From contig OY756961.1 of the NCBI GenBank assembly GCA_963580455.1, forward strand, positions 8,227,001-8,291,000: 64,000 nucleotides of DNA. The letters are read 5' to 3'. Shown one piece after another: positions 35,901 to 47,900 of this stretch (positions are counted from its first letter, which is position 1; each line of letters begins with the position of its first letter). The notes beneath the pieces were generated by a model that did no database searches, was not told where the DNA came from, and was given only the letters and a program-made list of their open reading frames with translations. This stretch comes from Euonymus europaeus. Its lineage: Eukaryota; Streptophyta; Magnoliopsida; Celastrales; Celastraceae. The translations under genes and the position numbers were made by a program.

Positions 35901-38900
35901 AGAGATGAAGAGAGAGAATGTTTGTTTTCTTATTTTCTAACTTTTCACACTTTACAACTTACATAAAACTCTAATAATTGAAATACTCAAACTATTATTA
36001 CTTCATAACACTCCTCTTCAACCTCTAGTATAGATGTTAGTCATACCCAGCTTGTTACAAATTAAATCAACTCGAGCTCCAACTAGAGCCTTAGTGAAAA
36101 TGTCAGCTAGCTGGTCATTGGTGCTTCAACCCAATCTTCTTGACTTGAACCTTTTTGCTTACAAAATGACAATATACCTTAATGTGTTTAGTTCTCTCGT
36201 GGAAGACCGGGTTAGAGGCAATATGAATAGCATAGTGATTGTCACACCATAATTGAGTCCCCTTCGACAGTATATATCCCAATTCCTCCATTAATTGTCT
36301 CACTTAACATATATCACTTGCAGTGTGAACCATAGCTCTATATTTAGACTCGGCACTAGACTGGGCTATCACAGGTTGTTTCTTGTTCTTCCTAGAAATT
36401 AGATTGCCACCTACAAACACATAGTATCCAGTAGTGGACTTCTGATCAAAAGAGGGCCCGCCTAATCAGCATCGGAAAACGCCTCAACATTGACATGATT
36501 ACAATTTACATATAGCAAACCCCGCCTTGGAGCACCTTTAAGATACCGAAGAATATGTAACACATCAACATAAACTATCTAATCACAGTAATTGAGAATG
36601 CCATATCCAGACGAGTCACTCCAAGATAATTCAATCTCCCAAAAGGCGCCGACGTTGCTTAGGATCATCTAACTTATCACCCTCATAAGGATAAAGTTTC
36701 ACCCCAGAAACCATAGGAGAGTCACATGGCTTCGCACCAAATATCCCAATATCCTGTAACAAATCCAAAACATACTTTCTTTGGGACAAAAATATCCCAC
36801 GCCTACATCGAGCTACCTCTAGACGTAAGAAATACCGTAGAGGTCCTAGGTTCATGGTCTGAGAGTGACCTTGCAGAAATGCCTTCAATGAAGATATACC
36901 ATCTCCATTGCTCCTTGTAATCACAATATCATCCACACACACCAACATAATATTCTCTGCACTAAATTGCTGGTAGAACAATGAGTGATCTTTTGTAGAT
37001 CTTTTCAAACCAAACTTTTGCACTCTTTGGTTAATCGACGAACCAAGCTCGAGGAGACTCTTTCAAGCCATATGAAGACTTTTTCAACTTGCACACCATA
37101 CCTAACGCCTCCCAGAGCAACAAACCTGGGTGGTTGCTCCATATATAGCTCTTCGTTCTTCACATCAAGCTGATGTAAAGTCCAACCAAAATTTACGACA
37201 AGAGAGATAAGTAACCAAATGGAAGTAAACTTGGCAACCGGAGAGAGTATCTGTGTAGTCAACACCATAAGTCTAAGCGTACCCTTTTGTCACTAACCGC
37301 GTCTTAAGGCGAGCAACAAAACCATCCGGATTAGTTTTGACTGCATATGCCCATTTGTTACCAATAGGCTTCTTACTTGGAGGGAGAGGTACTAGATCCC
37401 AAGTATGATTATGTTCTAAAGCTAACATTTCATCTTTCATAGCAATGAGCCACCCAGGATTGGAGATAGCCTTAGACAAAGACCAAGGGACTGAGGGGTA
37501 TTAGGACAAGAAGACTGATAGAGTAAACCCTTATTTGACAGGAAGGAAGTCATTTTAGTGTAAAGGTGTTATCTAGCATTGTCACTACGAAGAGTACGGA
37601 CACATAAAAAGAATTGAGTGCTAATTTTAGCATAGAAAGAACAAAAGATGGAAAACAAATCCGATCGCTTTTTCATTAAATAAACCCAATTGGCATATGA
37701 ATAATCATCCACAAAATAACAAAGCAGCGATACCCAGATTTTGACAAAACGGGACATGGGCCCCAAATATTAGAATGAACTAAGGGAAAATGAGCACATG
37801 CTCGTTTAATACTCCTAGACACATAGGACCTGCGATGATGTTTCGCAAATTTACAAGACTCACAAAACAATTGTAAAGAAGACAAAGATGGACATAAAAA
37901 CTTTAAACTGGGAAGAGCTAGATGACCAAGACAGTGAAGCTCTAGAAGAGGGGGAGAACTATATACCATCAAGGAAGAAGGTCCAACATCCAATATGTAC
38001 AACCCTCCCAAAGTAAGATGACCCCTACCAATCATCTTGCTCGTCAACAAATCTTGAAAAACCCAATGATTATCAAAAAATGTTATTGAGCATTTGAGAG
38101 CCCTCATAAGGGCACTCACAAATAATAAGTTGAACGAAAAATGACGATAAATTTAGAATTGAGGTTAAGTGCAAGCTGGAAGTAGGAGATGCAATGTCAA
38201 TCCATTTCACCTCCCATTAGTAACACGCACAGTGGGATGAGACGAAGTGGAGGAATATGTATCAAGAATACCCGTGTTCCCCGTCATGTGATTTGAAGCA
38301 TCGGAATCAATAACCTAGGCATGAGGAGAGACTGACATAAAAGCAGAGGCATTAGTAGTAGCAAAAGCAGATATCTAGCATATGATACAAGAGTACTCTG
38401 CAATAGAAAGGCTAACACGTCTCTCATTTGTAATAGGACTCACAAGAGATACTCAAATCATGAACTCCTATATCCCCACTAGAAGCTACATTGGCAGAGC
38501 GAACCTGTGGTGGTCAACATCATTTTTCACGAGTATGACCCACTCAATTATAATGATAACATGTAAACTTGTCATATGAGGCATGACCACCTTGACCCCA
38601 TGACCACCACTCGCATCATAGAAAGTATGACCAACTAATCCACATCTCCCAGAAGCATCTGATGAGAAAGAGGTGGGCCTAGCAAGAATCTGTGAACGCA
38701 CTGAATCATATTCAGATTTCATCCACTAAGAAAGGCTATGATCGCCAACCTCTCACATGGTTGTCTCAAGCATCAAAGCATTAAACTCTTCAAAAGAAGC
38801 AACGTAAACACCGAGAGTAGGTTCCTTCTGTTGTCGAAAGAAAGACAATACAATATCCTATAACTGATTCATATCATCCTTTCCAGATACAGTATTCCTA

Positions 38901-41900
38901 AATTCTCCCATATTTGTTTCATAGTATCACAGTGAGACACCAAGTCAAAGACCTTAGAGCTATGGAATTCAACAATTGACCATATAGGTGTGCATCATCA
39001 TGCATCCACAATAAGAACAATCTTCCACTAGTGTTGATAATTAGAACCCATAAGTTTCTAATCAATAATCTTGGTGGATGTTGCCACAACCTTAGTGAAA
39101 ACTTTACAAACCAGAAATTACAACACAAAAATGCACCAAATTTGAAATCTGAGACTGGGACCACAAACACTCCAAATTGGGCTACACCAGAACTGAAAAT
39201 AAAACTGGAATTGGAAGAACCTAATCTCTCTTGCTAAAAAACACAAAGAAAATTGTTGGAGTCCCACATCGCTTAGATATGAGTGTAAAGTGCTAGTTAT
39301 AAGGGTGGGCCTAACGCTTCTAAATCAGAACACCAGGTTTTCTTGTGGGCTTGGGCTATAGCGTGTGAGCTTGTGGCCACGCTCTGGGCATGCAAGGGAG
39401 CTTGGTGGGCCTGGACTCTGCGTCTATGAGACACTGGCTTGGGAGAGATAAAGAAGTGAGGAGCGTACGAATTGTTTTGATTTGGGGTGGTTGTGCTCCA
39501 TACTCTATAGTGGTGTTCTAATTTAGAAGTATTAGGCCCACCTTTATAACTAGCACTTTACACTCATATGTAAGCAATGTGAGACTCTATCAAAAACCTA
39601 GACCCACAACAAGAGAATGGGAAAATCACCTCAAAAAACAAAGACCCATCAACAATAGTGTAGAAAAGAAGCAAGGAGTGGTCATTTTCGGCAAACAAAA
39701 TGAAGCAAATCACATTCCAGCTAGCGACGGCATGTTGGAGTCACATGCGGCTCAGAACAGTCGTGTGACACGATGGCGAGCACTTCTTGGTAGGAGTTTG
39801 CGCTGAGCAGACTCTTAAATCACCACAGATCGTAGTTTTTTCAAACAACCGCTCAAACCTCACTTAGCCAGAAAATGGACAAAAAAGAGAGCAATGATTC
39901 TCGAAACGAGGAGCTAATCTGGCTCCGATACCATGTAGAAGTGATCAGTGAGTTTGTATGGCGGAGGTGTGCATCCTTGAAAGTGATGAAGAGAGCGAGA
40001 GCATGTATGCTTTCTTATTTTTGAACTTTTCACACAGTACAACTTACATAATACCCTAATAACTAAAATACTCAAAATACCCTTATTACTCTCATAACAA
40101 AAAGGAATTTAGACACACAATGTCTCTCCTGCTCCCCATCAATGTGAAAAATACTCTCTTTACTTAATGCAAAAGAAACTTTATTTTGGTGGCATAGTGC
40201 AACCCAATGAAACAGTAAACAAAAGTAAGACTAAGAAAAAACAAAGGCCAAGAGAAGATAGATCGCATCCATAGCTTATCAAAGGACCTAGCAATAGGCC
40301 CCACCTAAACTAACGTTGTGAAGGAAGTTATTACAATATCGTGAAAACTGAAACCCATAGTTTTACATTAGCAATCGTGTTTTCTATGAATTGGTTCTAA
40401 AGCTTTTTTGTCAGAAAATACTCTATTATTCCTTTACATCCATATAAGCCAGCAGCTGAACATTTGTAAACTTAGCAGAAATCTTCCTTTAGTTCTTTTT
40501 ATAACAAGCCCCATGCCATAAACCTAACACCAAGCTATTCCTAGAGAGTAGAGGCCAATTGATCCCACTCAGGTGCTAGATAGAAATAGTTCTCTTGATC
40601 TATCTCGATCAAGAGATATGAAGAAAGATGTGGTTTATTGATTCTGTCTCTATTTTACACAAATTACATCTCTAGTGATCCCTCTTTCTGAATGTTTAAT
40701 CTAGTTCCAAGGGAAATCTAGTCTGCCCATATTGTGCATATCTCTAGCAAGCTCGTAGTAGTGAGATCTAACTGTAAAACTGTTGTCTTGCGATGGATTC
40801 CATGAGATTTTATCTTCGTGACTGATGTTGACTTCTTGAGCATAAAACAGTTGCCAATAACCTGTCCCACTGCCAAGAGATTCAGCCAAATGACTTGCAT
40901 CGTCCATTGGGCCATCTTGAATGATAAAACTCTTAAATAGATTCAGTTTTAACAAGGACAAAACTTCAAGACCCAATGATATTGTTTTGAGATTAAGGAT
41001 GTGCTCAAGATCAGCCCCGCAAATCATTAAGGTGTCAAAAGCGTATAACAAGTTATTTATTATAAATAATGATTGTAATCGAGTTGTTGTACCCGCATTT
41101 TGCCTCACAAAGGTAAAAATTACAATACCTCCATGAGGCAAAATGCAGGGACGACAACACAATTTTCGCCCTCACAAAATGCATCTCTCCTTCACTAAGG
41201 TATCATCACAGTATACAATTTGCTTACAATTTAGATAACGGATGTTACTTTCCTTCTGGCGATTGAAATAAACTAGCTTTTAAGATCCTTTAGTTGCCAG
41301 TCGTATGTTGTTATTTCTTGAAGAATTTAGATTAGGTCTTCCTTTATCTATTTTTGCCTAGTTGTTTCTTTTCTTTTAACTTTTGTGATTGTTGCAGGGG
41401 CAAAAGCTGTCCGAAGTGAAGGATCTTTACTTGGTTGAGGTATTGTGAAACTAATCAAACTATAGGGCTCTTGAATTTATTACAGAAACCTAGATCTTTC
41501 AGTTGTATGGTGAAATTGAATCTCTGTTTAGTTGTGTTGGATAGGTTGGAGTTTACTGCTCATTCAATCAACTTTTGGAGTACGGGTTTTATCATGCTGA
41601 TCCACACCCTGGAAACTTCCTTCGCACATATGATGGGAAACTAGCTTACTTAGGTACTATTTTGACTTTAATAAGTTGGCTGATAAGTCGGACTTTTTTT
41701 CAGTGAGTATTCTTCTGATTTCTAGGCTCCCCCAGTATATTATTTTTCTTGGTCTTGAATCTTGATCCATCTAAAATGAGTAATAAAAGAATGCACATGC
41801 ATTTATAGCACACCCATTGACATATGTACTTCTTTCACTTTTTTTCTTCTTCCTGCTGTGTGTATAACACCTATCTCTGTTTAATATATAGAATTATCGA

Positions 41901-44900
41901 AGGAAGACTTGAATTCCCTGATATTCGTCCTTTACTTCTTCTTGTGCCTGGAAACATTATGTTCTTCACATATTATTGTGCGAGGTTGTAGAAGAAAATT
42001 TTCCCAGTCAATAACATGACCTAAAAGACTAATTCTTTTCTTATGTGTAATTACTTTTCTTGGTGAGCTTGGTCAGTTTCTTTTAACTTCCATTTTTTTT
42101 ACCATATGCTGTTTGGAACGAAAGCTGGAGTGGTTACTCAACAGCCTGTCTGCAGTCTGTTCAAGTGACCTAATCTATTCTCTTCTGCTTTATTCTAGAT
42201 CAAGCACCCGCTTAGACTTAGAATTAGAGGTAGAGGAAAGGTGGGACATAGATGATGAGTTGAAAGAAGAGAGTTAAGGAAATAAAACATGGTACCAATA
42301 GGAGACCAGTGACACAAGAATGAATACTTTTTGAATTGCAATGGTTAGTTCTTTGACCGATGGAACAGCAGGACTATCGGTGCAGGGATTCTCATAGATA
42401 ATGCTTTTTTCAGCAAAGTATGCGGAAAATGTATGAGATCCATTTTCTTTGGCTTTTCTAACAAAAGAACAAAAATATTGCCATTGAAATGTGTCTTAAG
42501 ACTTGCTACTTTAGAATGACTTTCCATAAAAAACAACTGTGTCAGAGTAATATTGAAATGTGTTGGATTCATCATAAATAGGACCTGGCACCAGATAGAT
42601 TCATGATTAACAGATCTAAGGGGGGAAGTTAAATGATGCTGTGTACTTAATTACAAGTTTGAAAGTCTCATATTCAGTTGAACAAACTTGCATAAGACTG
42701 ACAAAATTATTTTATGAGCCTAACTGGAGATGTTTCCAGGATTTGAACTTTTTTTATGAGGAAGCAAATTTAGCGCTAGACCAAGGGCTTGCCCTTGACA
42801 GATTAAGGAGCTTGAGTAAACTATGTTATTCTCTTTGTAAATTCCTGAGGAGTCTTTATGCTTTGCATTGTATCATTAGGTTCTTTCACTCATAATTTTT
42901 TCCTTGTTCTATTTCCTACTTGTTTTGTACTAGGAATGCGTGCCCTTATCTATGGTTCTACATATTCAACCTGTCATGAATACAGTATTTCTTCACTGTA
43001 AAATTAACTTTTAAAGTCTTCCATGAACAGATTTTGGAATGATGGGTGAATTTAAACAAGATCTCCGTGATGGATTTATAGAAGCTTGTCTACACCTTGT
43101 GAATCGTGATTTTGATGCCCTGGCTAAGGACTTTATTACTCTTGGGTATTTACTGAATGCCTATCTTTACTTACTGGAAAAAAGTTACTTTCGTTAGTCT
43201 TGGTACTTGAGAGGATCGTTGGCCTTACAGGCTTATTCCACCAACTGCGGACAAGGAAGCTGTTACAAAAGCTTTGACAGGTTTCATATCCACTACTTCA
43301 TTAGCCTGAAATTCCAAAGTCACATTTTCCGATTTTGTGATCTTTATATTTTGGAGGGTTTATTAGTAATCTCACCTCCTTTTTTCATCCGCAGGGATCT
43401 TTCAAGACGCTGTTGCCAAAGGAGTCAGCAATATAAGCTTCGGGGATCTTTTGGGAAACTTGGGAGTTACCATGTAAGTTGTTCTTGTGCCACATATATC
43501 TATATCAAAGAAATGGCGTAAATGCTTACAGAATTAGAGTCGCAGTTTAGTAGTGAGATATGGACCTTATGTACTTGAGTTCTGTATAGGTAGCGTTTCA
43601 TCCTTCCAATCTATACTACTACTTAAAAGTAGAATAATCTAGAGTTTATACTTCTTGTCACAAGACACCAAATCAAAAATGAAATGTAAAAAAGGAAAAG
43701 CTTAAAATTAATTCAGTTATAACTCTATTATCTTGAATATCAATTGTAGTTCATTAGAGCTACATTACTGTAAAGATAACACCAATATTTATTTTAATTA
43801 TGCTACATAGCACTTTATACAAGAAACAAAAAATAAAAAACACAAATTAATTATGATTCAATTATACTTATTTTCCTCTAAGCATAATAATTGATATTAA
43901 TGATAATCCAATTAGGTCTACTCTTCAATAATAATAAAAGAAGTAGATAGTGATTTTATTATAATTCTTCTGTTGTAAAACTCTAGATTTATTAACTATT
44001 TAAATAATTAATTCAGTCAAGTTCCGTTAGGTAAATTTAATATATATATTATAATTAAATCGTCTATTTAGAGTTATTTATGAGAAAATTAATGTTGGTA
44101 ATCAAATGAGTAAATTCATAGATTCATTTTTAGAAAATAAACTTCTTAATTATCATGGGAATTTTTAAAATTTATATTTGTATGCCCATTAGGTGTATTG
44201 AGTGGCCCAACTTGTTTCTTTAAAACTGCAGCTTAAAAGTTAAAAACGGGTGGTTAGTAAGTCAAGGTATATGGGGGATCAGAATAGATTAGCCGATATC
44301 ATTTTTTTATGGTAGCTAATTTAACAAGATCAAAAACAAACTGTCGAGGGTCAGTACCTCCATGTTTCCTTATTAGCTTTTCTAAAATCATTCTGAGCCC
44401 ATGTGAGTTTGTTCTGAGTGGTGGAAAGGAAGAATGTCTGATGCAAGATAATAGAATTCGTTCATTTGTTGAACATGGTAGCATCTGTCTCATATCCTAG
44501 CTTTAAACCACATGAACCATATTTTCAAGAGTGAATCAATGTGAAGAGTGTGGTGGTTCCCTGACTTTCCTGTGGGTTAGTGAAACTCTCATGTAAATTT
44601 CGTTGCATTAATTGTCATGGAAACCATCAATTATCGCATTCTTCTAACATTTTAAGCCATTCATAGTTGGTGTAGGCTTCTATCTCATTAGTGGTGAGCT
44701 ATATTCAAGGGAGAGATGTAAAAAATGCTGCAAAGTGCATTTTACAAGCCAAATGATCATATATTCTGTCTTTGGGATCATAATTATTCCCTTTTTGCAC
44801 TCAGCTTCTAATTCTGAATATAAGAAGGAAAAAGGAGTAAGCTACCACGTGCGTGTCATGCATAATGCTGGACGTGTAGGTGTAGTCGGTTAGATCAATT

Positions 44901-47900
44901 AAGCATTTGGGACCAAGTGTTTTAAGCGTATGATAGTTTTTATATGATAGTTTTTATGTCTCATCATACACTTAAGAGACTTGGTCCCATCACTATTCAA
45001 CAATGATAAGAAACTATCATATAAGTCATCAACCTTCCGCTAGCATCACTAGCAAGTCTGACATATCCCACATATGGAATTCCTACATGCACTTATAGAG
45101 TGGAGGCTCACTTTAATCCAACAAGAAGGGAAGGGAAGAACTTGCTTCGTAATTATTGACTGCTGATTTCCCAGATGCATCTTTTGCTCTCTTCCCTTAC
45201 ATTTTGCTTCCCTAATTACCTTTGGGATATTTAATACCAAAATGTATGATTTCTAATGCCTTTGCTCAATAGGATTCAGCATGCATCAGAAAAAGTTCAA
45301 AGCCATTTATCTACGTTTTTATTCTATTGCCTGCTTCTGGTTTAAATTAGTTCAATTAGCACTGTTGACTTCTGTTGCTATTCCATGGCATTCTTGATTT
45401 ACTCTATGGTTATTATTGGATAAATAGTCACCTTTAGTTTATTCCATATTTTCTACTTAGCTAGAACCTGATTATCAGAAATGTGGAAAACTCATTATTC
45501 GATATAGTTAATAAATGTAAAACATTGCAAAACATAAAATACAAATTAAATCTCCACATTTCGAGTTTTCCCTTGGAGTTTTTATTTCATATGGTAAAGG
45601 GTAAACAACATCCGCACATAAGGCTTCCACCGTGGGTGGGGTTGAGGATAGGCAAGATGTCTGTAGACCAAGCCCCACGTAATATGTGGAGAGATTGTTT
45701 TCAAGAATTGAACTTGTGAGGTCACAAGTTCAATTAATGAAAACAACTGACCTCTATGTTGCATCTCCGCAACTCTACTACTATACCACCTGTTCACCAA
45801 TAATTGTTACTCCCTAATCTTGAAGATAATTGGAATACCTAAAAACTTGCAGCCTTTCTTTCTCCTAGTTTTGTTTTTGATTTTGAAGAAGTAATATTTA
45901 CGTCAAGATTCAGTTGATAGAGAGTCATTTGTATATTTTTCATGGATGGTTTGCTTTAGCAACCAGAAATTCATGTGATATGTCTTTGTAACAATATTTT
46001 TGAGGCTTTTAGTTTAGCCTTCTTTTAACTCTTCTTTCTGCACCACCTTGGTCCTCTAATAATTTATCTTTTATTATAAAAAAAATATATCTTTGTTTTT
46101 AGTAGCTAATGTTTCAATGCTTGTAGTTGGCTTTAATATCCAGCTTTTAACTCATTAAGAAAAGCTAAAATAGTGCCCAAGGCATTTTGCATAACATGTT
46201 TTGTTTATCCATAGGTTGAGCAACATATCTTGCATTCAAGTCTACTCCAAATTGTTATCTATGTGTTATACCATGTCTAAGCCCATTTTTTGGATTTAAT
46301 CCCAAGACATATTCTAGTAAATTAGTGTGTGGTTAATGCATCTCCCCAAGATATCCAGATTTGTACTATTTCTAAATGCATTTGGAACTTAGCTGATACA
46401 TAGCCGGCCATATTAGATGTAAATCCATGTCAGATAGTAGCCCACTATGAATATGAGGACTTCTTTTGATGTATGCGTAGTCTTACAGCTATATATATAT
46501 AGTTTATGCAAAGGTGCTCTCTTAATTTTTTAATGAGAAGAATGATGTTATGTTCATCATTTGCAGGTACAAATTCAAGTTCCAGATACCTCCATATTTT
46601 TCTCTGGTCATTCGCAGGTTGTAGTGCTTCTATAATGACATACAGTTCCATTTTGGTCAATGCTATTTAGAGAGAATTGCAAATGAGTATTTATTGAGGT
46701 TTGGCTTTCTTTTTGTGGTTGTGAATGTTCCTCTTTAAAATCTTACAATACTTTCCATCGTTTTCAGCCTTGCAGTATTGGAGGGCATTGCTATAAGTTT
46801 TAACCCAAACTACAAAGTTTTGGGTAGCACATACCCATGGATCGCCAGAAAAGTACTTACTGATCATTCACCTAAGCTTAGGTCTTCTTTGCAAACTCTT
46901 CTCTATAAGGTGTGTCTACAAAGATTTAAGAAGAAAATCCTCCTTTTTGTTGATGTAATCTTTTCCCATGTTTTCAAAAAATTTGTGCCCTTATTAAGAA
47001 GTCATACTTTTTATGTTTTTGTTTCAATTCCTTGATTTGGTCCTGCTAGGAAGGTGTTTTCAGAATCGATCGTCTTGAGTCACTACTAACAGAGGTGAGA
47101 TTTATTCCAGCCTTCTTATCTCATGTTCGGTTTGTATAGTATGGTAATAAAACTTATGGCTGCTGTTCGTGAAATGAAGTGTTCCCATCTTCTCATTTTG
47201 TCTTTAGTGATTTTACAAAACTGATTGAATACTCAATGCATTTATACTTCATCTTCACATCCTCAATAATTATTTCTGCATCCAGGTCGTCATTTGATAA
47301 TTAAGTTGTTAAAATTGGAGAATATTATATTTGGGACCTCGACTGAAGAAAAAAAAAAAGGAAAAAGAACGAAGTCTTTTTGTTTGCCCCTACCTATAAA
47401 GGGTATAACCTTGGAATGCCAACGATATTCCGAGGGGAGATATGAATGTCGGTCTTCAAAAATTGTTTATCACTTGGGCCTTTGAAGTTCTCGGTGGTAT
47501 CATAGTATAAATAATAAAATCTAAAATGAATAGTATTTTTACATTCTTATTTTGAAATTTAATAATTTCTTTGAAGTCTGCTCGTGCCCGGGTGGAGAAG
47601 GCCTTGGTTGAAACCCAGAGGAAAAGCACTGATACCAAGGTGATTATCAAGCAAATCCTAACCTTCACGCTAACTGAAGAGGTATTGTGGTACTACATCT
47701 AATTCTGTAATTCTGTAATTCTGTATACAGTTTTTTTCTTTATGTTTTGTTTGAAATATTTGCAGGGTACCATTGTGAGGGAAATTCTTCTTGAAGAATT
47801 GGCTAAGGTAGGATTTTTGGTCCATTTAGTGATCATCTCAGTTCACTAGCAATTTGGTTGACACATAGGTTTTTCCTTGGTACAATCTATTTTATAATGC

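Larger units (their letters stand above)
35838..40100 (-). mobile_element. Old Ty1/copia element, reverse orientation, in intron 8
   Basis: Diverged LTRs lie at about 35838-36010 and 39934-40100. The internal border has the tRNA primer site (complement of 39921-39933, TGGTATCGGAGCC) and a polypurine stretch next to the other LTR. Flanks GAAAG and AAAAG differ by one base and are probably the target duplication. Minus-strand coding relics in order: gag (38.1-39.2 kb), integrase (37.57-38.12 kb), RT (36.63-37.48 kb, with CVDDI for YVDD) and RNase H (36115-36303, [20 protein letters not shown]). All are broken. The LTRs differ at many sites, so the insertion is much older than the copia element at 21.6 kb. 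Confidence 0.9.
35410..41397 (+). other. Intron 8 of the ABC1 kinase gene, enlarged by transposons
   Basis: The intron is 5,988 bp, far above its neighbours. About 4.26 kb is a reverse-oriented copia element (35838-40100) with a nested inverted-repeat element, and about 0.5 kb is an L1 fragment (40690-41165). The splice signals at both ends (GTATAT, TTGCAG) and the reading frame across the junction remain intact. Confidence 0.9.
43474..46566 (+). other. Intron 13 of the ABC1 kinase gene
   Basis: A 3,093 bp intron splitting an ATG codon (AT, then G). It contains a Helitron-like 5' terminus near 43611, a 25 bp-arm hairpin at 44909-44988 and an Au-like SINE at about 45590-45735. Confidence 0.8.
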
